Shown piece by piece: positions 30,149-37,739 of a stretch of DNA of 45,927 nucleotides. The translations under genes and the position numbers were made by a program. The notes under the pieces were generated by a model. It was not told the origin of the DNA. It did not search any database and was given only the letters and a program-made list of their open reading frames with translations. Where the stretch lies: positions 1 to 45,927 of the forward strand of contig JAGWWI010000004.1 in NCBI GenBank assembly GCA_018970465.1, in the 5' to 3' direction. Positions within the stretch are counted from its first letter, which is position 1. Each line of letters begins with the position of its first letter. The stretch comes from Patescibacteria group bacterium. Its GTDB lineage: Bacteria; Patescibacteriota; Minisyncoccia; Phycocordibacterales; Phycocordibacteraceae.

Positions 30149-31261
30149 TTAGTACGGACCCGCTCCTTCATAGCAGCGATACACATCGCCGGGCTTGCAT
30201 TGTCCGGCTGCGGCCCCGGCTGCACCAGGATCGTACGTGAACGTTCCCGCAGTATTCAAGCAGCTGCTGGCAGTAGGATTGGGGCAGGCCGTTATTTGGT
30301 TCGCACAACCATCGCTCCCGCAAACGCTAGTGTTCGTGTTCCCGCCGCTAGGTGTGGTCTGCGAGCCCAGTTGCACCTGAATTGGCGCCGAACCATTCTG
30401 CCACGGCGTTTGGAGCGCGGGGAAATTGACGTCGAGGTTCAAGATCGCAGGATTGATGATGGCGAAGACGACCGCAGGGGCGAGGACGAGAACGAGGCCG
30501 TAGAGGGCGTTCTGGATCCGGCGCTTCCCTTCCGACTTCTTGGTGATCTCCGCGCTCGAGAGGGCGTACTCGATGCCGCCCCAGACGATCATGAGGACGG
30601 CGAGCGTGACGGCGATGCCGATCGCGAAGACGTAGAGGTTATTGAGGAAGTACGCGATACCCTGTGTGTTCGTCGGGATACTTTGGATGCAACGACCGGA
30701 GTTCGCGTCGATCGACAGGCAGTCGAGCCCCGGGACAGGCGCGATCGGGACGAAGCTTGTGTCTGTGGGCACAGTCGGGGCGGTGACTGTAGGAGGAGTG
30801 GGGGTGGTCCCGGTCGACCCGGTTCCTCCTGCCGAGCCCGAGAGGGTGGCGTTTGCTTGGGCGACAGCATTTGCGGATGGCGCCCCTGGCGGCAAGTGAC
30901 CGACGTCAATAACGGCCACTTTCGCGTCGATGGGATCCAGAAATTCATACTCGGTCTGGAGCGTGGTTACTGCATCGTTGTTATAGCCAGAGCAGCCGCT
31001 CAAACTCGGAGACGCGGCGCAGAGGCCGTATGCGTGGAGCCCCGTAACATAGAGCGAAGCCCTCTGGGAACAAGTGGAGGGATCATAGCCGGCAGCGGTG
31101 CATGTCGTGACGAACGCGCTGCAGTTGGCTTGCAGAGAGCTGTCTACCGTTGAGCAGTCGTTCGTTTGCGCCCGAGATACGGATGGCGCAAGCAGTGCGC
31201 CGCCGAGAGCGAAACAAAGCGCAAGAAGGAGCGCCGCGGTGTGCGGCAGACCGTTTTTCAT
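30149..31261 (-). CDS. VirB2/TrbC-like pilin-type membrane protein with signal peptide
   Basis: 370 residues from the ATG at 31261 (MKNGLPHTAALLLALCFALGG), a signal peptide ending near VSRAQ; an ATG at 31282 in the same frame is possible. A Cys-rich N-terminal region (about 30-85) is followed by a Gly/Thr/Pro linker. Two membrane helices, NNLYVFAIGIAVTLAVLMIVWGG and NALYGLVLVLAPAVVFAI, flank a charged loop (SSAEITKKSEGKRRIQ), the layout of VirB2/TrbC pilins in CPR. The Cys-containing C-terminal tail is unusual for pilins. It could form the pilus or a membrane channel part. Confidence 0.65.
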   Translation of the reverse strand: MKNGLPHTAALLLALCFALGGALLAPSVSRAQTNDCSTVDSSLQANCSAFVTTCTAAGYDPSTCSQRASLYVTGLHAYGLCAASPSLSGCSGYNNDAVTTLQTEYEFLDPIDAKVAVIDVGHLPPGAPSANAVAQANATLSGSAGGTGSTGTTPTPPTVTAPTVPTDTSFVPIAPVPGLDCLSIDANSGRCIQSIPTNTQGIAYFLNNLYVFAIGIAVTLAVLMIVWGGIEYALSSAEITKKSEGKRRIQNALYGLVLVLAPAVVFAIINPAILNLDVNFPALQTPWQNGSAPIQVQLGSQTTPSGGNTNTSVCGSDGCANQITACPNPTASSCLNTAGTFTYDPGAAGAAAGQCKPGDVYRCYEGAGPY

Positions 31262-31278
31262 GCGGACAGGTTTTGAAG

Positions 31279-32016
31279 TCATAAGCCGAAGAAGCCCCCG
31301 CCGCCCGCGGAGCCGAAGGAGACGGTGAGCGAGTCGGAGGCCGCGGGTGCGTCGATAGACCCTTTCGAGGCGGCGGTTACCGAGACGGTCGCCGTGCCCG
31401 CGCCCTGCCCCGTCGGCCGGAGCGTGATGAGATTCCCTGTCTGGCTCAAGGCGCCGCCGACGAACCACGAGAGCGCGGGCGCCCCGAGCGCAGTCGGGAA
31501 GGCATAAGGCGCAGCGTAGAGGGTCGCCTCGCTCCCCGCGAGGCTGAAGGTATCGGGGAGCGCAGCGTCGAAGCGGACGCCCATCAGAGGGTCGCGGTCG
31601 TAGATGCGCACGATAGGCTCCGCGGCGGCGAGATCGACGGATGCGTTCGCCGAGAGCGCGCCGTCAGCGCTCGTGACGCTCACGGTCACGGTGCTTGTGC
31701 GATATTCGAGCGGCGCATCGGCGATAAGGACGCGCTTGCCGACCCCTTCGCTCGCGAGCTGCTCCACGCCGTCGACATTCCAGGCATAGGAGAGGCTCGC
31801 CGGGTCGATCGCCTTGCCGGAGGCGCCGGTGAAGTCTGCGAGCGCGACGACGCGCGCCGACCCGCCAAGCGGGACCACAGGCTTCCCGGGGTAGAGAGGC
31901 GGCGCCGAGGAGAGCGGCTCGACGACGAGCGTGACGTCCGCAGAGCCCGCCGCGAGTGCGAAAGCGGGCGCGAGGAGAATCGCCGCAGCAAGCGTGGCTC
32001 GGAGCGCGTAGCGCAT
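31279..32016 (-). CDS. Secreted Ig/PKD-like protein of the T4SS-like operon
   Basis: 245 residues with a Sec signal peptide (MRYALRATLAAAILLAPAFALAA). Two or three beta-sandwich-like repeats follow: 'ASLSYAWNVDG' and 'APALSWFVGG...TGNLITL' resemble PKD/Ig-like strands. The C-terminus is Gly/Phe-rich (SAGGGGFFGL). It has its own -10 (TATACT) six bases before the ATG and overlaps the possible long start of the VirB2-like gene. Predicted extracytoplasmic; perhaps adhesive or structural. Confidence 0.6.
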   Translation of the reverse strand: MRYALRATLAAAILLAPAFALAAGSADVTLVVEPLSSAPPLYPGKPVVPLGGSARVVALADFTGASGKAIDPASLSYAWNVDGVEQLASEGVGKRVLIADAPLEYRTSTVTVSVTSADGALSANASVDLAAAEPIVRIYDRDPLMGVRFDAALPDTFSLAGSEATLYAAPYAFPTALGAPALSWFVGGALSQTGNLITLRPTGQGAGTATVSVTAASKGSIDAPAASDSLTVSFGSAGGGGFFGL

Positions 32017-32022
32017 GCGCCA

Positions 32023-32028
32023 AGTATA
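32023..32028 (-). promoter_or_regulatory. Internal -10 element (TATACT) in the T4SS-like operon
   Basis: Ends six bases before the ATG at 32016. The distal genes may therefore be transcribed separately from the VirB4 part. Confidence 0.45.
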
Positions 32029-32045
32029 GCTCGGCGCCCCTGATT

Positions 32046-32801
32046 CTACGCGGCCACCGAAAGCTCCTGGGGGATTGCGTTGTCATTCGCCGCCACAAGA
32101 GTTTCGTTATCGTTGGCAGCCTGTTCCCGCATCTGCTCGGAATAACCTTGTTGTTCAATGGCGATTCGCCGTTCAGCGATTTCGTCCTCGAGCGCGACGC
32201 GGGCGGCCTCCTGGGCCTCCGTGACGCGTAGCTGCCACGCGGCGTAGGCTGCGCGCTCGCGCTTGATCTGCGCGCGCAGAAGGATGGCTGTCGCGGCGAC
32301 GATGCTCGGTATCGTCCCGATGAGCGGGATCTCTGCGACGATGAGAGCGGCGCCGAACCAGAGCGTTGCCCGAATGTCTTCTTTGAAGAGGCGCAGGTCG
32401 ACCTTGAGCAATATGAGCCCGACCACGAGCCAGCCCAACAAGCCGATCGGCTCGGCGATACCCATGCCGAGCACCTCGAGCGCCTCTCCGCCGAAGAAGG
32501 CGGAGGCAGCCGCGACGCCCGCGCCGAACAATGAACCGATGAAGCTCCCGAGATAGCCCGCGAGCCAGGTGCCCGCGGCCGTGCCGATGAGCGCAGGGCC
32601 CGTGAACCCGAACCACTCGAAGAGCGCCTGGAGCACCCAGAATACGCCAGCAATCGCGATGATCGGGAGCGCTATCGCCCACGTCATCCGGCGCGGCGCG
32701 GGCCCCGGGTCGGGGGGCATCGGCTCGCGCGAGGCGCGCGCCATCCGGTCGGCCGTGTCTAACCGCGGCTCGTAGAGGAACCTACTGCGGCGCTCCGGCA
32801 T
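32046..32801 (-). CDS. Polytopic membrane protein of the T4SS-like operon
   Basis: 251 residues with about four to five membrane segments: TWAIALPIIAIAGVFWVLQAL, a Gly/Ala-rich pair around GTWLAGYLGSFIGSLFGAG, GLLGWLVVGLILLKVD, and one near LIVAEIPLIGTIPS. A long charged C-terminal helix (RAQIKRERAAYAAWQLRVTE) follows. It starts inside the end of the virB4-like gene (20-base overlap), so it is translationally coupled. No family recognised; a VirB6-like inner-membrane role is possible but unsupported by motif. Confidence 0.55.
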   Translation of the reverse strand: MPERRSRFLYEPRLDTADRMARASREPMPPDPGPAPRRMTWAIALPIIAIAGVFWVLQALFEWFGFTGPALIGTAAGTWLAGYLGSFIGSLFGAGVAAASAFFGGEALEVLGMGIAEPIGLLGWLVVGLILLKVDLRLFKEDIRATLWFGAALIVAEIPLIGTIPSIVAATAILLRAQIKRERAAYAAWQLRVTEAQEAARVALEDEIAERRIAIEQQGYSEQMREQAANDNETLVAANDNAIPQELSVAA

Positions 32802-34599
32802 GGCGTTCCTTCTCCGCCTTGATCGCGAGGAGCTGCGACGGGTCGGAGGTGATGATCTGGTCCTCGGTGTAGGAGGCGACGACCTTGATCGCGACGTGCT
32901 TCAAGCCCGCGAAGAAGAGCCCCTCCCCCACCCCGGCCTCGAGGAGGAGGTACTTCTCCTCGTCGGTTAGGTTGAAGGTCTTCTGGAGGACGTCGATGTC
33001 GGTGGGCGACTGCTTCATGAGGAGCTGGAGCGAGGAGTTCGTGAGGATTGGCCGGCCGTAGGCGCTCCCGAGGAAGTCGGAGACGTCCTGCGTGATCGTC
33101 GCGACGCCGAGGAAGTATTTGCGCCCGCGCTTCGCGATCGAATAGAGGAAGGAGGCGGTGTCCTCGCTCTTCATCATCCACCACGCCTCGTCGATGACGA
33201 GGAGGCGCTTCTTGAGCTCGTGGCGGATCGCGTTCCAGATGTGGTGGGTCACGATGTACATCGCTATGGGCTTCAGCTCGTCCTCCATATCGCGGATCGA
33301 GAGCACGATGAACTGCTGGTCGATCTTGATATTGGTCGGCTGATTGAGGAAGCCGGCCCACGTCCCGCGCGTGTACTTCGAGAGGCGCTCGACCAGGGAC
33401 GCGGAGCCCTCCATCCCCGAAAGGACGTTCTCGAAGTCGGAGAGCAAAGGCGGCTCGGCGTTCGTGAAGTCCGCCTCACCCGTGATGTCCTTCAATGCGT
33501 AGGTCTCGGTGATCGCGCGGTCGACGATCGCGTCCTCCTCGGGCGATAGGCCGCCGAGCATGATGCGGAAGAGCCCGACCAAGTTGATGATGTTCCCCCG
33601 CAGGATGTCCTTCGGGTTCTCGTCCTCCTTCACGGGCGGCAGGTCGAACGGGTTGATGTGGTGCTCCGAGGAGAGCGAGATGTGGAAGGAGCGCCCGCCG
33701 GTCGCCTCCGCGAGCTGCTCGTATTCGCGCTCCGGATCGATCACGATCACGTCCGCGCCGAACATGAGAGAGCGCAGGATCTCGAGCTTGGCCGCGTAGC
33801 TCTTCCCCGAGCCGGATTTCGCGAAGACGACGGAGTTGTAGTTCTCGAGCGAGAAGCGATCGAAGAGGATCAGGGACGCGTTGTGCCGGTTGATACCGTA
33901 GAGGATGCCGCGGTCGGAGGTGAGGTCGAAGGAGACGAAGGGGAAGATCGAAGAGAGGGGTGAGGAATTCAATTTGCTATTCACCAGGAGCTCGTCGGTA
34001 CCCAGGGGGAGGCACGAGCGATAGCCCTGCTCCTGCTCAAAGAGGGCCGGCTTCGTATAGACGAGTTTGGCGTCGAGGATCGAGCGGATCTCGCCCTCGG
34101 TGCGGTCGATCTCCTCTGCGCTCTCTCCGTAGAGCGAGAGGTAGAGCCCGACATCGAAGAGCTTCTCCTCCGCCTGCTGGAGAGAGTCGCGCAGATTCTC
34201 GATGTTCTGGTACCCCGCGTCGAGGACCGGGTCGCGCACGAGCCCGCGGCTCTCCCGCTCGCTGATCTGGCTCGCGACCTCAGCGACCTTCTTCTGGAGC
34301 GTGCGGAGCGCTTGTTCGGTCGCGATGGGGTGGATGAAGATCGATATATCGAGCACCTTGTCGAGATTGATGACAGGCGCGAACCAGCCGTCGGCGAGGA
34401 AGCGTGGGTACGAAATCGTGTAGAACGCGCGGGCGATCTTCTCCCCGAGCGTGATATCGCGCGAGCCGACCTTGAGGGCCGCAGGGGCGATCGTGTCGAG
34501 GAGGTCGAGGGTTCCGGCCTTGTAGATATCCGCAGGGAGTACCGGCGCGATCGCGGGCGCGTCCTCTTGCTTGCGATGGAAGAAGTCGAGAAGCGCCAT
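32782..34599 (-). CDS. virB4: VirB4/TraC-family type IV secretion ATPase
   Basis: 605 residues. The N-terminal VirB4 domain (about 1-250) is followed by the RecA-like motor: Walker A VVFAKSGSGKSYAAKLE, then DVIVIDPEREYEQL, Walker B LLVIDEAWWMMKSED, a sensor stretch GVATITQDVSDFLGS and the terminal TNSSLQLLMKQSP. VirB4 energises pilus biogenesis and substrate transfer at the inner membrane. It is the best-conserved gene of the cluster and defines it. It sits two bases after the TraC-domain gene and overlaps the next membrane protein gene. Confidence 0.92.
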   Translation of the reverse strand: MALLDFFHRKQEDAPAIAPVLPADIYKAGTLDLLDTIAPAALKVGSRDITLGEKIARAFYTISYPRFLADGWFAPVINLDKVLDISIFIHPIATEQALRTLQKKVAEVASQISERESRGLVRDPVLDAGYQNIENLRDSLQQAEEKLFDVGLYLSLYGESAEEIDRTEGEIRSILDAKLVYTKPALFEQEQGYRSCLPLGTDELLVNSKLNSSPLSSIFPFVSFDLTSDRGILYGINRHNASLILFDRFSLENYNSVVFAKSGSGKSYAAKLEILRSLMFGADVIVIDPEREYEQLAEATGGRSFHISLSSEHHINPFDLPPVKEDENPKDILRGNIINLVGLFRIMLGGLSPEEDAIVDRAITETYALKDITGEADFTNAEPPLLSDFENVLSGMEGSASLVERLSKYTRGTWAGFLNQPTNIKIDQQFIVLSIRDMEDELKPIAMYIVTHHIWNAIRHELKKRLLVIDEAWWMMKSEDTASFLYSIAKRGRKYFLGVATITQDVSDFLGSAYGRPILTNSSLQLLMKQSPTDIDVLQKTFNLTDEEKYLLLEAGVGEGLFFAGLKHVAIKVVASYTEDQIITSDPSQLLAIKAEKERHAGAPQ

Positions 34600-34601
34600 A
34601 G

Positions 34602-35258
34602 CTAGCGTGGGGCGGCTGCCGCCGCGTCCGCGTCGAGACGGATCGGATTCTCGAGCTCGCCCGGGTTAAACGCGCGATAGAGGAGCTCGATGATCTCCTC
34701 GGTGCCAAGCGGGACGGCGCGCACGCCGGTGCCCGCGAGCCCCGCGGCGACAAGCGAGAGCCGCTCTTGGAGCTGGACGCGGCTCTCCTCGAAGTCTGTC
34801 TCGCCTCCGGCCGGAGCGCTCCGCCGGCTGAGGAGGCTCGCTGCCGTCGAGAGCGTCGGCCGGGGGGAATACGGGACGACGATGTAGAAGGACTTCGTCA
34901 TGATGTTCGTCGCCTCGGCGAAGGAGCGGATGAACTCGATATATTCGCGGAGCTGGAGCCGCAGGAGCTCGGTCTTCTGGAGAGGCGCCTTCTCCGCGAG
35001 GAGGGCGAGGTAGGGCCGGAGGTCCATCTTCCGCGAATTCACGACGATCTGGATCGAGAAGTCGAGCGTATTGAGGAAGTTCTGGAACCCTTCGGTGATC
35101 GCGCGCTGCTCGTCCGCGCTCTTAAGCGCGAAGTTGACCGAGGAGCACATCAGGATGCCGCGGTAGTCGCCGTCCTTCATGACGATGACGCCGTTCCTGA
35201 TCTCCCGGAGGGGGACGAAGGCTTGCGTCGGGCTTGCGGCGGGAGCGGTCATGGCCAT
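34602..35258 (-). CDS. TraC-like domain protein paired with VirB4
   Basis: 218 residues: FVPLREIRNGVIVMKDGDYR, then LDFSIQIVVNSRKMDLRPYL and FIRSFAEATNIMTKSFYIVVPY. This resembles the N-terminal, non-ATPase domain of TraC/VirB4 proteins (the part that opens with 'P...I..GVI...DG.Y...'). There is no Walker motif. It is encoded directly upstream of the full VirB4 and downstream of the PrgI-like gene, so it is probably an accessory part of the same ATPase complex. Ala-rich C-terminal tail. Confidence 0.7.
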   Translation of the reverse strand: MAMTAPAASPTQAFVPLREIRNGVIVMKDGDYRGILMCSSVNFALKSADEQRAITEGFQNFLNTLDFSIQIVVNSRKMDLRPYLALLAEKAPLQKTELLRLQLREYIEFIRSFAEATNIMTKSFYIVVPYSPRPTLSTAASLLSRRSAPAGGETDFEESRVQLQERLSLVAAGLAGTGVRAVPLGTEEIIELLYRAFNPGELENPIRLDADAAAAAPR

Positions 35259-35262
35259 GGCG

Positions 35263-35685
35263 CTAGGATTCGAGCTCGCTGACAGACGGCTTCTTGACGT
35301 CGAGCGACCAGGCGAGCTCGGAGAGCTTGCCGCGGGAGAGCCTCGGGGCGGCCGCTACGGGCGCCTGCGGCTTGAGCTCAACCTTCTTGGCGGGGGCCAC
35401 CTTCGCATCCTCGTGCTTCCAGAGGAAGAGCTTCGACCGTACGGAGTAGTTGAAGCCCGCTTCGACCATCTCGATAAGCGGCTTGCCATTAATCCGATAG
35501 AACGCGAGCGCGCCCGCGCCGCCCGCGACGAGCGCCATCAAGGGGAGCGCGAGCCAGAGCGGAAGATAGAGGAAGAAGATGACGCAGAGCCCGGCGCCGC
35601 CCGCAAGATAGATGAACTGCCGCAAGGTCAGCGGCCCGACGATCTTGTCCTCGACCTCGATGAATTGCGGCACCTGATACTCCAT
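35263..35685 (-). CDS. PrgI-family membrane protein
   Basis: 140 residues from the ATG at 35685 (MEYQVPQFIEVEDKIVGPLTLRQ), the typical PrgI start; the track's start at 35820 is an antisense extension. Two adjacent membrane segments (about 24-65: FIYLAGGAGLCVIFFLYLPLW and LALPLMALVAGGAGAL) are followed by FYRINGKPL and a cytoplasmic tail. PrgI proteins accompany VirB4 in Gram-positive and CPR type IV secretion loci, roughly in the position of VirB3. First gene of the operon. Confidence 0.8.
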   Translation of the reverse strand: MEYQVPQFIEVEDKIVGPLTLRQFIYLAGGAGLCVIFFLYLPLWLALPLMALVAGGAGALAFYRINGKPLIEMVEAGFNYSVRSKLFLWKHEDAKVAPAKKVELKPQAPVAAAPRLSRGKLSELAWSLDVKKPSVSELES

Positions 35686-35692
35686 CGCATCC

Positions 35693-35698
35693 ATCGTA
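35693..35698 (-). promoter_or_regulatory. -10 element (TACGAT) of the T4SS-like operon
   Basis: Ends seven bases before the ATG at 35685 on the minus strand, supporting that start over the ATG at 35694, which overlaps it. Confidence 0.45.
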
Positions 35699-35716
35699 TC
35701 ACGATGAATGCGGTGG

Positions 35717-36352
35717 TTATGCGGAAACGCCAGTGAGAAGTGCGAAGAGGCGCGAGACGAGCGCGGAGAATGGTCCGGCGAGGAGATAGCTGAAGATAAT
35801 AAGGAAGAGGATGAGCGCAAGCATGCCCGACTGCGCCACCTGCATTTCGAACCGGCGCAGGCTCCGCGCAGCGTGCCACGGGAGGGCGGAGCGGAGCGCG
35901 GTGAATCCGTCTAACGGCGGGAACGGGATCAGGTTGAAGAGCCCCAAGAAGAGATTCACGAATGCGATCGTCGCAGCGACCGAGAGCGCAAGCGGCGAGA
36001 GGACCCCGGCGCCGAAGCGGACCAGGAGGCCGAAGACGATCGCGAGCGCGAGGTTGGTCGCGATGCCCGCGAGGGCGACCGCGGTCTCGCTCCAGCGGCC
36101 CCGCAGGTTGTCTGGGTTGTAAGGTACCGGCTTCGCCCACCCGAAGAAGATCGGCGAACCCGAAAGGACGAGGAGGCCGGGGATGAGGATGGAGCCGACG
36201 GGGTCGATATGCGGTAGCGGGTTCAGGGTGAGCCGCCCGGAGTAGCGGGCGGTGGGGTCTCCGAGCGCATCGGCGGCGTAGCCATGCGCCACCTCGTGGG
36301 CAATGATCGAGAGGATGAGGATCGCGAGCGACAGGGTGAGGCCAATCGTCAT
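35717..36352 (-). CDS. Site-2 protease family (M50) zinc metallopeptidase
   Basis: 211 residues from the ATG at 36352 (MTIGLTLSLAILILSIIAHEVAHG). The zinc motif HEVAHG (HExxH) lies in the first helix; the third ligand motif is NLIPFPPLDG (usual N.(I/L)P..PLDG). About five membrane segments and no PDZ domain. Such proteases cut membrane-embedded helices; the substrate is unknown. It converges towards the T4SS operon on the same strand, 18 bases before the PrgI -10. It is divergent from rpmB across a 16-base palindrome. Confidence 0.85.
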   Translation of the reverse strand: MTIGLTLSLAILILSIIAHEVAHGYAADALGDPTARYSGRLTLNPLPHIDPVGSILIPGLLVLSGSPIFFGWAKPVPYNPDNLRGRWSETAVALAGIATNLALAIVFGLLVRFGAGVLSPLALSVAATIAFVNLFLGLFNLIPFPPLDGFTALRSALPWHAARSLRRFEMQVAQSGMLALILFLIIFSYLLAGPFSALVSRLFALLTGVSA

Positions 36353-36370
36353 GAGTTGCGGCGAATGGGG

Positions 36371-36386
36371 CGTATGGTACCATACG
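36371..36386. promoter_or_regulatory. Perfect 16-base palindrome CGTATGGTACCATACG in the rpmB / M50 divergent promoter
   Basis: Each strand offers TACCAT as a -10: nine bases before the rpmB ATG on the plus strand and 21 bases before the M50 ATG on the minus strand. The palindrome may be a shared divergent promoter or an operator. Confidence 0.45.
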
Positions 36387-36392
36387 GCGACT

Positions 36393-36635
36393 ATGGCACG
36401 CGCCTGCGCGATCACTGGCAAAGCGACCCTCGTCGGGGGCCGCTACAGCAACCGCGTCCGCGCGACGCAGTTCAACGCGACCGGCAAGGTCCGCCGCAAG
36501 GCCAACCTCCAGCGCCGTCGCATCTACGTCCCCGAGCTCGGCAAGACCATCATCGTCGACGTCTCGACGAAGGGGCTCCGCTCGATCAAGAAGCAGGGCC
36601 CGCGCGCCGCGCTCAAGAAGGCGGGCGTTATCTGA
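36393..36635 (+). CDS. rpmB: 50S ribosomal protein L28
   Basis: 80 residues from the ATG at 36393 (MARACAITGKATLVGGRYSNRV); the track's start at 36303 is antisense to the M50 gene. Matches L28: C..TGK....G...S......T......N.........G......VS.KGLR...K. It keeps only one Cys of the N-terminal zinc-type pair. Its last eight bases overlap the 3' end of the convergent MBL-like gene. Confidence 0.92.
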   Translation: MARACAITGKATLVGGRYSNRVRATQFNATGKVRRKANLQRRRIYVPELGKTIIVDVSTKGLRSIKKQGPRAALKKAGVI

Positions 36636-37101
36636 TCGTCGTCGACCCGAGGTCGAACGTGCGGCCCGCGTAGGTAAGAAGAAGTCCCGCCCCCGGCGGG
36701 ACTTCTTGTATCGCGACTCCTGCGGCGCGCGCGGCCGCCGTAAGCGCGGCCTCGCGCGCCGGCGTCGCGCTGCCGCTCCGCACGAGGAGCGCCCCCACTC
36801 GGTAGCGCGCGAGCACGAATGGCGCGCCGCCCGCGACAGCCGCGCTCTCGTCCGGCAAGACGAGCGCGTCGATGTGTCGCCCCCAGAAGGGGAGCGCTTC
36901 GCCTAAGGCGCGCGCGATGCTCGCATCCTTCCCTGCGCCGACAAGGACGACGCGCCCGTTCGGGAGCCGGACGAGGCTCGCACTCCCCTGCCCTGCCGCG
37001 AGCGCCTCGACGCCAAGCGGCGCGCGGACGAACGCGCTCCCCAGATACGCGAGGACGCCGACGAGGATCACGAAGGCGATGAGGAGCACGCGAGTGGTCA
37101 C
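36628..37101 (-). CDS. Degenerate ComEC C-terminal (metallo-beta-lactamase-like) domain protein
   Basis: 157 residues with a GTG start, chosen because TAGAAT ends six bases upstream. An N-terminal membrane helix (RVLLIAFVILVGVLAYLGSAF) is followed by SLVRLPNGRVVLVGAGKD and LGEALPFWGRHIDALVLPDE, aligning with the MBL domain of ComEC ('D.G....L...LP...R.ID...LTH.H.DH'). The HxHxDH ligands are replaced by LPDESAAVAGG, so metal binding should be lost. ComEC itself lies 500 bases away, with sodB between. A helper of DNA uptake or a decayed domain are both possible. Confidence 0.55.
   Translation of the reverse strand: MTTRVLLIAFVILVGVLAYLGSAFVRAPLGVEALAAGQGSASLVRLPNGRVVLVGAGKDASIARALGEALPFWGRHIDALVLPDESAAVAGGAPFVLARYRVGALLVRSGSATPAREAALTAAARAAGVAIQEVPPGAGLLLTYAGRTFDLGSTTIR
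36679..36707. repeat. 13-bp perfect hairpin inside the MBL-like gene
   Basis: AAGAAGTCCCGCC-CCC-GGCGGGACTTCTT lies 44 bases after the rpmB stop, inside the convergent coding region (codons of QEVPPGAGLLL). It could terminate rpmB transcription although no T-run follows. Confidence 0.5.
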
Positions 37102-37107
37102 TCACGC

Positions 37108-37113
37108 ATTCTA
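37108..37113 (-). promoter_or_regulatory. -10 element (TAGAAT) of the MBL-like gene
   Basis: Ends six bases before the GTG at 37101; divergent from the sodB -10, 14 bases away. Confidence 0.45.
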
Positions 37114-37127
37114 CCGGCAGGCCGTGC

Positions 37128-37133
37128 TAGAGT
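37128..37133 (+). promoter_or_regulatory. -10 element (TAGAGT) of the superoxide dismutase gene
   Basis: Ends six bases before the ATG at 37140; no SD. Confidence 0.45.
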
Positions 37134-37139
37134 GGCGGC

Positions 37140-37739
37140 ATGAAGACGTACACCGCGCGAACATTCGACCTCCCGGCCCTTGAAGGGATCTCGGAGGATC
37201 AGGTCAAGGTCCACCTCGGGCTCTACGAGGGCTACGTGAAGCATGTGAATCTCATCCTTGAGCAGATCGAGAAGCTCAAAGAGAGCGGCACCGAGCCGTA
37301 CGTGATCGCCGAACTCCGCCGCCGGCTCGCCTTCGAGTTCGACGGCATGCGGATGCACGAGTATTACTTCGACCAGTTCGTGGGCGAAGCTGGCGGCAGC
37401 CCCGACTCTGCGCTCGCCAAAGCCGCCGTCGAGAAGTATGGCAGCGGCGAGAACTTCGTCGCGCATATCAAGGAGGTCGCGGGTACGCGCGGGATCGGCT
37501 GGGTGATCGTCTACTGGGATGCGGTGGCCGAGAGTCTCCACACGAGCTTCGTCGGCGACCACGAGCTCGGCCAGCTCGCGGGGCTCCCGATCATCCTCGC
37601 CCTCGACCTTTGGGAGCACGCCTACATGGTCGACCGGCGTCCGGCAGACAAGCCCAAGTATATCGACGCCTTCTTCGCGAATCTCAAGTGGCCGGTCGTC
37701 GAGGCGCGCTTCGACAAGGCGATCGCGAGCGCCGCATAG
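37140..37739 (+). CDS. sodB: Superoxide dismutase, Fe/Mn type
   Basis: 199 residues. Metal ligands: His in QVKVHLGLYEGYV (N-terminal helix), His in MRMHEYYFDQF, and Asp and His in ALDLWEHAYMVD near the C-terminus. GIGWVIVYWD is the usual pre-ligand strand. The second His of the classical 'HYGKHH' motif is Tyr here. The enzyme converts superoxide to H2O2 and O2 in the cytoplasm, notable in a presumed fermentative CPR cell. Its last 118 bases overlap antisense with the 3' end of comEC. Confidence 0.92.
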   Translation: MKTYTARTFDLPALEGISEDQVKVHLGLYEGYVKHVNLILEQIEKLKESGTEPYVIAELRRRLAFEFDGMRMHEYYFDQFVGEAGGSPDSALAKAAVEKYGSGENFVAHIKEVAGTRGIGWVIVYWDAVAESLHTSFVGDHELGQLAGLPIILALDLWEHAYMVDRRPADKPKYIDAFFANLKWPVVEARFDKAIASAA

